Shown piece after piece: positions 15,591-24,971 of a DNA stretch of 64,000 nucleotides (positions within the stretch are counted from its first letter, which is position 1; each line of letters opens with the position of its first letter). The position numbers and the translations under genes were made by a program. The notes beneath the pieces are model-generated. The model saw only the letters and a list, made by a program, of their open reading frames with translations, searched no databases and had not been told where the DNA came from. Origin of the DNA: Rhodothermales bacterium (GTDB taxonomy: Bacteria; Bacteroidota; Rhodothermia; Rhodothermales; JANQRZ01); contig JBDUXZ010000033.1 in assembly GCA_039944855.1 (NCBI GenBank), positions 50,444 to 114,443 of the forward strand, given 5' to 3'.

Positions 15591-16515
15591 ATGCCGGGCC
15601 GAGTCGCTCGCGGAGGAACGCCGCCGCCCGGTCGAGCGACGCGTCGGCGGCGGGGAGCCACGGCGTCCAGAGCTGCCACATGTGGAACGCGCCCGGCTCG
15701 ACGTGCAGCGCGACCTCGGCCCTAGCGTCGCGGCCGACCTCCGCGAGGAGCCGGGCGTCGCCGAGCAACACCTCCCGGTCGCCGACTTCGACCCATGTTG
15801 GCGGGAGCAGGCTCAGGTCGTCGAGGAGCGGCGAGACCTCGGGGTGGTCGTCGGGGCGGTCGCCGAAGGTCATGTCCGCGAGTTCGCGGTCGTCTTCGTC
15901 GGCGTTCATCGGGTCGCGCGGGGTGTTCGCTTGCCGCGTGTCGCTCCGCCCCGTGCGATCGGTGTTCGGGGAGAAGAGGGCGAGCGCGGCGGCGGCGCGT
16001 CCCTCCTCCGCGAGCGCGAGCGCCACGGTGAGCGCGAGGTGCCCGCCCGCGCTGTCGCCGACGAGCGTGAGCGACTGCCCCGCGTCGAGTACCGCGCGGG
16101 CGACGGCGAGCCCGTCGTCGAGCTGCGCCGGCCAGACGTGCTCCGGCGCGAGGCGGTAGCGGGGGAGAAAGACCGGCTCGCCGAGGCGGGATGCGAGCGC
16201 CGTCGCCGCCCGCGCGTGTGTCTCCGGCGAGCCGAACACGTAGCCGCCGCCGTGAAACCAGACGACACGCGGTGGCTGCCCGTCCGCCTCTGCATCCGGC
16301 GGCGACACCGTCAGCCCTTCGATGCCGCCGATTTCCCCGGCCGTCGCGAGCGGCGGCGGCGTACCGGCAACGTCGCCCCGAATCAGCCGGGCGAACGCCG
16401 CACGCATCGCCTCCGGCGTATCGCCCAAGTCGATGGATTCGATGCGGGCTTCGACGTCGTCGAACGAGATGCGGCCGGAGAACGGCGCGGCGTAGACCTC
16501 CCGGAGATCGGGCAT
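15589..16515 (-). CDS. Alpha/beta hydrolase, HSL-type esterase
   Basis: A 308-residue hormone-sensitive-lipase family esterase. The oxyanion motif HGGG lies in WFHGGGYVFGS, the nucleophile in GDSAGGHLAL, the acid probably Asp in VEVGDREVL, and the catalytic His in PGAFHMWQ. No signal peptide, so it is cytosolic. It hydrolyses short acyl or aryl esters by family analogy. It begins 6 bp after the SDR gene stop and is probably co-transcribed with it. Confidence 0.9.
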   Translation of the reverse strand: MPDLREVYAAPFSGRISFDDVEARIESIDLGDTPEAMRAAFARLIRGDVAGTPPPLATAGEIGGIEGLTVSPPDAEADGQPPRVVWFHGGGYVFGSPETHARAATALASRLGEPVFLPRYRLAPEHVWPAQLDDGLAVARAVLDAGQSLTLVGDSAGGHLALTVALALAEEGRAAAALALFSPNTDRTGRSDTRQANTPRDPMNADEDDRELADMTFGDRPDDHPEVSPLLDDLSLLPPTWVEVGDREVLLGDARLLAEVGRDARAEVALHVEPGAFHMWQLWTPWLPAADASLDRAAAFLRERLGPA

Positions 16516-16520
16516 CGCCG

Positions 16521-17318
16521 CTAGAGGTCGATGGCGAAGACGGAGCCGCCGTCGACGCGGTAGTTCGAGCCGACGACGAAGCTCGCGCGCTCCGAGCAGA
16601 GGAACGCGATCACGGCGGCGACCTCCTCCGGCTTCCCGCGCCGGTCGAGCACGAGGTGCGGCCGCTCCTCCTCGAGGAACGAATCGACGGCCTCGTCGAA
16701 GCTGACGCCCCGTTCGTCGGCGCGCTTCTCCATCATCCCGTCCGTCATGTCGGTGGCGATGAACGCCGGGGCGACGGCGTTGACGAGCACGCCCTTCGGC
16801 GCATAGAGCTGCCCCATCCCCTTCACAAGCGTGAGGACGGCGGCCTTTGCCGCGTTATACACCATCTCGTCGGGGTACGGCTGCGCCACGTTCTCCGACG
16901 TTACGAAGACGACGCGGCCCCAGCCCCGCTCCAGCATCGGCGGAATGAGCGCTTTCGACATGCGGACGCCCGACATGAAATCGGTCTGCCACGCGTGCTC
17001 CCAGTCCTCCTCGGTGATGTCGCGGAGCGGGTCGCCTTTGGCGCCGGTGACGCCGGCCGTGTGCACGAGGATGTCGATGTTCCAATCCGTCGCGTCGCGG
17101 ACGGTGTCGGCGCCCGCCTGACTCGTGAGGTCGGCGACGACGGAGCGGACACGGTCGCCCCCATCGAGCTTCTCAACGGATTGCTTGAGCTGGTCCTCGT
17201 CGATGTCGGTGAGGAGGAGGTCGACGCCTTCGTCGAGGAGGAGGCGGGCCGTGGCGAGGCCCATGCCGCCGGCAGCACCGGTGATGACGGCCGCGCGGCC
17301 TTTGATCTGGAGGTCCAT
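16521..17318 (-). CDS. SDR family oxidoreductase
   Basis: A 265-residue short-chain dehydrogenase with TGAAGGMG for cofactor binding, HTAGV in place of NNAG, a Ser in VTSENV, YNAAK as the catalytic Tyr/Lys pair, and a C-terminal VGSNYRVDGGS. Asp in LLTDIDED after the second strand suggests NAD rather than NADP preference. It is followed by the esterase gene. The substrate is unknown. Confidence 0.9.
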   Translation of the reverse strand: MDLQIKGRAAVITGAAGGMGLATARLLLDEGVDLLLTDIDEDQLKQSVEKLDGGDRVRSVVADLTSQAGADTVRDATDWNIDILVHTAGVTGAKGDPLRDITEEDWEHAWQTDFMSGVRMSKALIPPMLERGWGRVVFVTSENVAQPYPDEMVYNAAKAAVLTLVKGMGQLYAPKGVLVNAVAPAFIATDMTDGMMEKRADERGVSFDEAVDSFLEEERPHLVLDRRGKPEEVAAVIAFLCSERASFVVGSNYRVDGGSVFAIDL

Positions 17319-17441
17319 GATGCGAGAGGAGAAGAGCGAAGGGAACAGGAGAGGCAGCCTATAAACGGCAGCGCCGGCCCCGAAGGTCCGGCGGTGCCGA
17401 GCGGCGTGGAGCGGATTCGTCCCACCCCACGTCAGGAAGAA

Positions 17442-20030
17442 TCAGATCTCGCCGTCGTCGAAGCCGCCGCCGTCGCCGCGCTCGCCGTCGGGCCGGCCGC
17501 GGCGCTGGCGGTCCTGCTGGCCGAAGGTGTACTGGAACGTCACGCCGATCTGCTGCGCGCCCCAGTTCCGCTCGAACTCCTGGTAGAGCGTCGGCCGGTC
17601 GATCGTGAAGTTGAACCCGGCGAGGTCGAAGGGGTCGCGGAGGCTGAGTGTGAGGCTGGCGCGGTCGCCGAGGAGCTCCTTCCGCGCGGCGAAGTTGATG
17701 AAGGTGAACGCGCCGCGCCGGCCCTGCGCCGTCTCGATCGGCGCGCGGTACGACACGTTCGCCTGGAGGTCGAGCCCACCGATGCCGAGGCGGTCGCCGA
17801 GGGCGTAGCTCGCGTTCGCCCGGCCGCCCCACCCGAAGGCGTCGTTCGAGAGGTCGCCCGCCGAGGACGAGCCATCGCTGACGAAGCGGTAGCCCTCAAC
17901 ACTGACGTAGCCGCGGAACCCGTCGAGCGCGCCGCGCCCGTTGACCGAGTTAATCATCTCGACGCCGTAGGACGTGTTCGTCGCCACGTTCTCGACCGTG
18001 CGGACGGTGACGACGCCGGGGCCGCACAGCTCGCCGACGACGCTCGCCGGGTCCGGGCCGTCGGCGCAGATCGCGCTGATCCGCTCGACGGCGTCGGTCG
18101 TGTAGCGGTAGTACGGCGTCAGCGTGAGCGAGCCCCACGGCGTGTACTGGACAACGCCGAGTTCGAACGCGCTGACGTACTCCGGCTGGAGTGTCGGATT
18201 CCCGACGCGCGGGTTGCTCGGGTCGTCGAGGCTGGGGAACGGGTTGAGGAACCACGTCCGTGGCCGGTTAACGCGGCGGCTGTAGCTCGCCTTCAGCACC
18301 GTCGCCTCACTGACTTCGTAGCTCAGGAACGCGCTCGGGAAGAGGCTGGCGTAGTCGTTGTCGTAGGCCTCGCCGGTGTTGAGGAGCGAGAACGTCGTCT
18401 GCGCCGTCTCCGCGCGGACGCCGAGCTGGACGCCGAGGGGCCCGAACTCGCGGGCGAGTTGGAGGTAGCCGGCGTGGATCTGCTGCTCGAAGTCGAACGT
18501 GTTGTTGAGGTTCGTGTCGGGCTCGAACGCGCCCGTCTCCTCGTTCCGCGTCTCGGCGAAGAGCGACTGGTTCTGCATCTCGAGCTCGCCCTTGTACCCT
18601 ACTTCGAGCCGGACGCCGTCGAGCGCGCCACCGAGCGGGCGGACGTAGTCGACTTCGAGCGAGGCCTCGTCGCGGTCCCGCTCCTGCTGGGAGAGCTGGT
18701 ACTCGCGGATGTCGCTCGTGGGCTCGAACGTGCCGACGACCTGCTGGTCGTAGGTCTCGTCGTCCTCGTTCGTCGAGAGGTTGTAGCGGCCCGAGACGTT
18801 GAGCGTGTGCGGCGTCTCGGCCGAGCCGTTGCCGTCGCCGAAGTCGTGGCGGAGGCCGAGCCGGAAGTCCGCGTTCCGCCGGTCGCCGATCTCCTCGACG
18901 ATCCGCTCGTAGGCCAGCATCGGGTCCTCGGCGGCATCGAGTTCGAGGAAGGTGTTCAGCTCCACCTCCGTCTCGTCGCGCATCCCGAGCTGAGCCGACG
19001 TGGTGAGGCTCGTCCGCTTCGAGAGCGCGTACTCGACGTTGAGGTTGAGGTTGTGCGAGGTCTCGTCCTCGTCGTCGGTCTCGTTCTGGTCGAGGAACGT
19101 GATGGGCGTGTCGAAGCGGTTCTCGGCGAACGAACTGCCGCCGCCGACGCCGTTCTCCTGCCGGAAGCCGTAGGAGCCGGTGACGTTCCACGGCCCCTTG
19201 CCGTAGCTCAGCGTCGCGGTGCCGTTGTAGCCGCCGCGCGTGTCCACACCCGTGGCGACGGTGCCGCCGAGCCCGCGGTCGACGTTCTCTTTGAGCACGA
19301 TGTTGATGATCCCGCTCATCCCCTCGGGCTCGTAGCGCGCCGACGGGTTCGGGATGACTTCGACGCGCTCGATGCTGCTCGCCGAGAGGCTCTGGAGGTA
19401 GGCCGCGACGAACTCCGACGAGACCGGCGCGGGCTTGCCGTTGACGAGGATCGCAACGTTCCCGCTCCCCCGCAGGCTGATGTTGCCGTCCACGTCGACG
19501 TCCACCGAGGGGATCGTTTCGAGCACGTTCGTCGCGTTCCCGCCGGCCGACACTGGGTCGTCGGCCGTGTTGTAGACGGTCCGGTCGATCTGGATCGAGA
19601 CCTGCTCGCGCTCGGCCTCGACCTGCACGCTCTCGAGCTGCTCGATGTCGGGCACGAGCGCGACGACGCCGAGGTCGACGGTCCGCTCCTGCGGGGTGAT
19701 CCGCGCATAGCGAATGTGCGCCGACGCGTACCCGATGAAGCTGACATCGACGCGGAACTGACCGGGCGGGACGCCTTCGATCTCAAACGCGCCGCGGTCG
19801 TCGGTGATGGTGCCGGTGACGAGCGTGGTGTCGCGGTCGGAGCCGGGCTGCGGCACGCGCCACACGGCGACGGAGGCCGTCGGGATCGGCGCCTCCGTCT
19901 CGGCGTCGACGACGGTCCCGGAGATCGTTCCGGTGGGGGCGCCGGGGCGCTGGCCGCGCTGTTGGGCGTCGGCCGGCGTCGGGACGAGGCAGGCGGCGGC
20001 GAGGGCGAGGGCGAGGAGGAAACGGGGCAT
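17442..20030 (-). CDS. TonB-dependent receptor-like outer-membrane beta-barrel protein
   Basis: An 862-residue protein: signal peptide (to about 23, PADAQ), carboxypeptidase-regulatory-like domain (ISGTVVDAETEAPIPTASV, about 33-125), plug (VLETIPSVDVDVDGNISLRGSGNVAILVNGKPAP, then SSIERVEVIPNPSARYEPEGMSGIINIVL, about 160-270) and a large barrel of the OMP_b-brl_3 type. It ends in acidic, Gly-rich residues (GDGGGFDDGEI) after QYTFGQQ, so the usual C-terminal aromatic residue is not at the very end. The imported ligand is unknown. It lies downstream of the Spy-like gene on the same strand but is separated from it by a hairpin. Confidence 0.88.
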   Translation of the reverse strand: MPRFLLALALAAACLVPTPADAQQRGQRPGAPTGTISGTVVDAETEAPIPTASVAVWRVPQPGSDRDTTLVTGTITDDRGAFEIEGVPPGQFRVDVSFIGYASAHIRYARITPQERTVDLGVVALVPDIEQLESVQVEAEREQVSIQIDRTVYNTADDPVSAGGNATNVLETIPSVDVDVDGNISLRGSGNVAILVNGKPAPVSSEFVAAYLQSLSASSIERVEVIPNPSARYEPEGMSGIINIVLKENVDRGLGGTVATGVDTRGGYNGTATLSYGKGPWNVTGSYGFRQENGVGGGSSFAENRFDTPITFLDQNETDDEDETSHNLNLNVEYALSKRTSLTTSAQLGMRDETEVELNTFLELDAAEDPMLAYERIVEEIGDRRNADFRLGLRHDFGDGNGSAETPHTLNVSGRYNLSTNEDDETYDQQVVGTFEPTSDIREYQLSQQERDRDEASLEVDYVRPLGGALDGVRLEVGYKGELEMQNQSLFAETRNEETGAFEPDTNLNNTFDFEQQIHAGYLQLAREFGPLGVQLGVRAETAQTTFSLLNTGEAYDNDYASLFPSAFLSYEVSEATVLKASYSRRVNRPRTWFLNPFPSLDDPSNPRVGNPTLQPEYVSAFELGVVQYTPWGSLTLTPYYRYTTDAVERISAICADGPDPASVVGELCGPGVVTVRTVENVATNTSYGVEMINSVNGRGALDGFRGYVSVEGYRFVSDGSSSAGDLSNDAFGWGGRANASYALGDRLGIGGLDLQANVSYRAPIETAQGRRGAFTFINFAARKELLGDRASLTLSLRDPFDLAGFNFTIDRPTLYQEFERNWGAQQIGVTFQYTFGQQDRQRRGRPDGERGDGGGFDDGEI

Positions 20031-20084
20031 CGGGGTAGTGCTTCGGAGGAGGGGGCGCTTCTTATTCGTGATAACAGCTAAAGT

Positions 20085-20115
20085 GCCCTCGCCATCAAAA
20101 CTTGACGGCGAGGGC
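20085..20115 (-). terminator. Probable terminator after the Spy-like gene
   Basis: GCCCTCGCC and GGCGAGGGC pair around a 13-base loop. On the minus strand the stem is followed by ACTTT, a short U-run, just after the Spy-like gene's stop. Confidence 0.5.
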
Positions 20116-20138
20116 CCTTCAGGGGTGCTTAGATCCGG

Positions 20139-20813
20139 CTAGCGCCGGGGGCTGTGCATCCGGCCGTGCATCATCCGCGATGCAAGCGCCCGGTGGACTT
20201 TGGCGACGTCCTGCTGCTGCGGCGTCAGGATCGCAGCCATCTCAGCCGGAAGCTCGCCCGGCTCCGGGCGTTCGGCACGGCGCTGCTCGCGCTCGGCCTG
20301 GCTCAGCTCGCGCCGGGCTTGCCGCTCCGCTCGCTTCGCGGCGTGGAGCGCTCCGAGCTGCTGCACTTGCGCATCACTCAGACCGAGCGCGTTCTGCATC
20401 GCGTCGAGGGAGGCCTCGTGCCGCTCGACGCGGGCGTCGGCGTCGGGCCGCTCACGCTGCATCCTGTCGCCGCGCTGTTTCCGCTCGCCGCGCTGCTTCC
20501 GATCCCCGCGCTCGCCGCGCCGGTCGGCATCACCACGGGCTGGGCGTTCGGGCCGCGTGAAGAGCTTGGCCTTCTGCGCGTCGGTGAGCGTCGGGGTGAG
20601 CGCGGCGGCGACGGCCCAGAGGTCGCCGCGTTCGGCTTCATCGCCGACGGCTTTTTCGACGAGGACGACCTGCTCGTTCGTGAGGTCGAGCGCTTCCTTC
20701 AGTCGCTCGGCGCGGTCGGGCCGGTTCTGTGCCGAGGCCGCGAGGGGGAGGAATAGGACGGCGAGGGCGAGGAACAGCCCGCGCCGCGAGAGAGAAATCG
20801 AGAGGGTGTTCAT
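20139..20813 (-). CDS. Spy/CpxP-like periplasmic protein (LTxxQ repeats)
   Basis: A 224-residue exported protein with a signal peptide (LALAVLFLPLAASAQ). Its mature part is helical and very rich in Arg, Glu and Gln. It has LTxxQ-like turns (LTNEQVVLVEKA, LTDAQKAKLF, LSDAQVQQLG, LTPQQQDVAKVHRAL), the hallmark of Spy/CpxP/ZraP proteins that act as periplasmic chaperones or metal and stress sensors. The middle is a low-complexity run of GDRKQRGERKQRG type. It diverges from the LytS/LytTR operon across a candidate LytTR operator. Confidence 0.72.
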   Translation of the reverse strand: MNTLSISLSRRGLFLALAVLFLPLAASAQNRPDRAERLKEALDLTNEQVVLVEKAVGDEAERGDLWAVAAALTPTLTDAQKAKLFTRPERPARGDADRRGERGDRKQRGERKQRGDRMQRERPDADARVERHEASLDAMQNALGLSDAQVQQLGALHAAKRAERQARRELSQAEREQRRAERPEPGELPAEMAAILTPQQQDVAKVHRALASRMMHGRMHSPRR

Positions 20814-20933
20814 CGGTTCGGGGGTTGGTAGAGAACTACGAAAGTCGAGAGCTTCAGAAGCGACGGCGGCCCGGGGCGGCGCCGACTTCGGGGGGATATT
20901 CGTCGTTTTCGGCAGGGCAGATCCGCCCTGTGG

Positions 20934-20966
20934 CACGAACCGCACCTCGGCGTCACGAACCGCACC
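20934..20966. promoter_or_regulatory. Candidate LytTR operator (direct repeat, 20-bp period)
   Basis: CACGAACCGCACC occurs at 20934-20946 and exactly again at 20954-20966. On the complement each copy contains GGTTCGTG, fitting the GTTnGT core bound by LytTR domains, which recognise direct repeats about two helical turns apart. It lies between the Spy-like gene and the histidine kinase operon. Confidence 0.55.
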
Positions 20967-21035
20967 GGAGGCGCGACGAAGCCGCGCGGCGAGTCGCAGA
21001 AACCCGGTACTTTGTGGGCGTCCATCCTCCGACCT

Positions 21036-22221
<1,186 letters not shown>

Positions 22222-22229
<8 letters not shown>

Positions 22230-23046
22230 GTCGCCTCCCCTCCGCGTCCTCGTCGTGGACGACGAGCCGCTCGCCCGCCAGCGCCTCCTCGACCTCCTCG
22301 ACCGAGAGGACGGCGTCGAGGTCGTCGGCACGACGGGGCGCGGGCGCGACGCCGTCGAGGTGATCCGCGCCGAGCAGACCGCGGGCCACCCCATCGACCT
22401 CGTCTTCCTCGACGTGCAGATGCCGGGGCTGAGTGGGCTCGACGTGGTGCGCGAGGTCGGCCCCGAGCAGATGCCGGTGACGGTCTTCGTGACGGCGTTC
22501 GACCAGCACGCGCTCGCGGCGTTCGAGCTCGCCGCGCTCGACTACCTCCTCAAGCCGTTCGAGGACGAGCGCTTCCGCGCCGCGCTCGCGCGGGCACGCG
22601 ACACCGTCCGGCTGCGGCAGGTCGACGCGCTGCAGGGCCGGCTCCGCGCCCTCCTCGACCCGGCGACGGCCGCGCCGCCCGCGCCCGACCCACCGCCCGG
22701 CTATCTCGAACGGATCGCCGTCGAGATGCGCGGGCAGATCCGCGTCGTCCCCGTCGAGCACGTCGACTTCATCGCCGCCGATGGGCCCTACGCCGAGGTC
22801 CACGCCGGTGACGAGACGTTCGTGATCCGCTCGCCGATGCAAACGCTGGAGGACCGACTCGACCCGGCCGCGTTCTTCCGCATCCACCGCTCGACGATCG
22901 TCCGGCTCGACCGGATCGAGGCGCTCCTCGTCGCCGGCGGCGGCGACTACGCGGTGAAGCTCCGCGGCGGCGCGCGGCTCCGCGTCAGCCGCGCCCGCCG
23001 CGACGACCTCGCCGCCCGCCTCGGCCTCGACGCACCCGGCCGCTGA
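22222..23046 (+). CDS. LytTR family response regulator
   Basis: A 274-residue regulator. The receiver domain (about 8-125) has acidic pocket VVDDEP, phosphoacceptor Asp in LVFLDVQMPG, Thr/Ser-type FVTAFD and Lys in YLLKPFED. A Pro-rich linker leads to a LytTR DNA-binding domain (RIAVEMRGQIRVVPVEHVDFIAADG...FFRIHRSTIVRLDRI, about 170-270). It probably controls its own operon and the divergent Spy-like gene through the repeat at 20934-20966. The start at 22222 overlaps the kinase gene, and a longer reading would lie in the kinase gene. Confidence 0.93.
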
Positions 23047-23070
23047 ACCTCGACGCACCCGGCCGCTGAA
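23025..23070. repeat. Exact 23-bp tandem duplication at a stop codon
   Basis: The last six codons of the LytTR gene plus the stop region (23025-23047) are repeated exactly at 23048-23070. This looks like a recent slippage event with no effect on the protein. Confidence 0.85.
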
Positions 23071-23123
23071 CAGCGTGCGCGGAAAGCGCGTAGGCGTAGG
23101 CCCTTGCCGCTCTCCCCTCTGCC

Positions 23124-23942
23124 ATGCCCTTCTCCCCTTTCCTCGACGACGCCCGCGCCTTCGTCGCCGATGCGCCCCGCTATCTCCGCGACCTCGTCGC
23201 CTTCCTCCGCGCTCGCGCGGGCGACGTGCCGGGCTACCTCGTCGGTGCGCTCGTCGCGCTCATCGTAATCGGCCTCGCGCTGTGGGCCTTCGTCGCGATC
23301 GTCGACGGGTTCCTCAACGAAGAGACCCTCTTCCGCATCGACGGACTCGTGAAGGACTCCGTGGAGCGCATCGCCACGCCCGAAGCCGCGCTCGCGATGG
23401 CGCGCGTGACGAACCTCTCCGCGCCGATCCTCGTCGTCGTGGTCACGCTCGGGCTGGCGGCATACTTCGCGATCCGTCGGCTGTGGGACTACCTCTTCAT
23501 GCTCGCGCTCGCGCTCGGACTGGGCGAGCTCATGCTCTACGCGCTCAAAGTCCTCTTCGACCGCGCCCGCCCGACGGCCGGGACCACGCACGACGCCTAC
23601 GGCGCGAGCTTCCCGAGCGGGCACGCGTTCACGGCGCTCGTGCTCTACGGGCTGCTGGCCTACCTCGTCTGGCAGATCACCGAGCGCGGGTGGGCGCGCG
23701 CCCTCGCCGTCGCGTTCGCCGTCGGGGCGACGCTCGCCGTCGGGTTCAGCCGGCTCTACCTCGGCGTGCACTGGCTGACGGACGTGCTCGGCGGCTACGC
23801 GGCGGGCGTGGCGTGGCTCGTGTTCTCGATCGCCCTCGTCCGCTTCCTCGAAGCCCGCCGCGAGCACCGCGCCGCCGTCGCCCCGCCGCTCCACCCCGAG
23901 ACGCCCGTACAACCGGAGACGCCCGTGCGGAGCGACCCGTAA
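23124..23942 (+). CDS. PAP2 family membrane phosphatase
   Basis: A 272-residue integral membrane protein with about six helices and all three PAP2 motifs: KVLFDRARPT, FPSGHAF and SRLYLGVHWLTDVLGG. Such enzymes dephosphorylate lipid phosphates such as undecaprenyl pyrophosphate, phosphatidate or phosphatidylglycerophosphate at the outer face of the membrane. Which of these it uses cannot be told from sequence. The C-terminal 30 residues form a Pro/Glu/Val tail (repeats of PETPV) outside the family. A strong hairpin follows. Confidence 0.9.
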   Translation: MPFSPFLDDARAFVADAPRYLRDLVAFLRARAGDVPGYLVGALVALIVIGLALWAFVAIVDGFLNEETLFRIDGLVKDSVERIATPEAALAMARVTNLSAPILVVVVTLGLAAYFAIRRLWDYLFMLALALGLGELMLYALKVLFDRARPTAGTTHDAYGASFPSGHAFTALVLYGLLAYLVWQITERGWARALAVAFAVGATLAVGFSRLYLGVHWLTDVLGGYAAGVAWLVFSIALVRFLEARREHRAAVAPPLHPETPVQPETPVRSDP

Positions 23943-23970
23943 CGGGACCGCCGGCCGCAGGAATGCAAAA

Positions 23971-24001
23971 GTGCCCGAAGCGAACGGTTCGCTTCGGGCA
24001 C
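23971..24001. terminator. Bidirectional terminator between PAP2 and clpP
   Basis: A 15-bp perfect stem (GTGCCCGAAGCGAAC and complement) has a single-base centre. Four A residues precede it, giving a U4 run for the minus-strand clpP transcript, and CCCTTA follows on the plus side. Confidence 0.75.
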
Positions 24002-24032
24002 CCTTACGTTTCACGCGATACGTTTTACTCCC

Positions 24033-24746
24033 CTACTTCTCCGCGTCCTGCTGGTCGGCCGGCTTTTTCGGCTCACCGTGGCCCGCTTCGAGCACGTTGT
24101 CGATGATGCCGTACGCCTTCGCCTCCTGCGGCGACATGAAGTAGTCCCGCTCGGCGTCCCGCTCGATCTGCTCGATGTCCTTGCCGGTGTGCTTGGCGAG
24201 GAGTTCGAAGAGGCGGTGGCGGATCCAGAGGATCTCCTTCGCCTGGATCTCGATGTCCGTCGCCTGCCCCTGCGCGCCGCCGAGCGGCTGGTGGATCATG
24301 ATGCGCGAGTTCGGGAGCGAGGCGCGCTTGCCCTCGGCCCCGCCCGCGAGGAGGAACGAGCCCATCGACGCCGCGAGGCCGACGCAGATCGTCGACACCT
24401 TCGGCTTGATGTACTGCATCGTGTCGTAGATCGCCATGCCGCTGTAGACCTGGCCGCCGGGCGAGTTGATGTAGCAGTTGATATCCTTGTCCGGGTCGTC
24501 CGACGCGAGGAACAGCATCTGCGCGACGGCGAGGTTCGCGATCTGGTCGTTGATCGCGGTCCCGAGCACGACGATGCGGTCCTTGAGGAGGCGGCTGAAG
24601 ATGTCGTACGCCCGCTCGCCGCGCGTGGTCTGCTCGACGACCATCGGGACGAGGGCGTGGATGGGCGCGGCGTCGAACCCGCCGCTGTAAATCCCCTCCG
24701 GCATGGAGGTGAGGCTCTTGCTGAACTTGACGAAGTCGCTGACCAT
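24033..24746 (-). CDS. clpP: ATP-dependent Clp protease proteolytic subunit ClpP
   Basis: A 237-residue serine protease subunit that forms a double heptameric chamber and degrades proteins fed by ClpX or ClpA/C ATPases. The catalytic Ser lies in [11 protein letters not shown], the His in IMIHQPLGG and the Asp in [11 protein letters not shown]. The N-terminal 25 residues precede the usual mature start and may be removed as a propeptide. The C-terminal [14 protein letters not shown] is a polar tail. It follows tig, as in many bacteria, but a repeat element lies between the genes and no clpX follows. Confidence 0.95.
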   Translation of the reverse strand: MVSDFVKFSKSLTSMPEGIYSGGFDAAPIHALVPMVVEQTTRGERAYDIFSRLLKDRIVVLGTAINDQIANLAVAQMLFLASDDPDKDINCYINSPGGQVYSGMAIYDTMQYIKPKVSTICVGLAASMGSFLLAGGAEGKRASLPNSRIMIHQPLGGAQGQATDIEIQAKEILWIRHRLFELLAKHTGKDIEQIERDAERDYFMSPQEAKAYGIIDNVLEAGHGEPKKPADQQDAEK

Positions 24747-24834
24747 GCTGGGTCTCTCGGTGCTGGTGGGTGACGTACAAAAAGACGTGCGGGGATACCG
24801 GACGATCCCGCGCCGTGTTCCTACCCCCTGCCGC

Positions 24835-24968
24835 GCGGACCCCCCGCTTTTCTCGCGCCCGATGGGCCTGCTCGAAAAGCTGTCCCCCTCGGCGAGGGGG
24901 ACAGCCCGGTGAAGCTGGGAGCGCAGACTCGCAGAGTCGGAGCGACCGCAAGCCGGGCGGGGGGTCGC
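24835..24968. repeat. Intergenic inverted-end element, copy B
   Basis: A reverse-oriented copy of the 8583-8723 element: GCGGACCCCCCGC at the left, GCGGGGGGTC at the right, with the GCTGTCCCCCT hairpin and the GGGAGCGCAGACTCGCAGAG segment shared. It lies directly downstream of the tig stop and upstream of clpP. Confidence 0.75.
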
Positions 24969-24971
24969 CGG

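Noticed and set aside
16191..20081. Very long plus-strand open frame across the second TonB receptor
   Set aside because: It is antisense to a receptor with clear signal peptide, plug and barrel; long antisense frames are expected at this GC content, and its translation is Arg/Val/Glu-rich without domain motifs.
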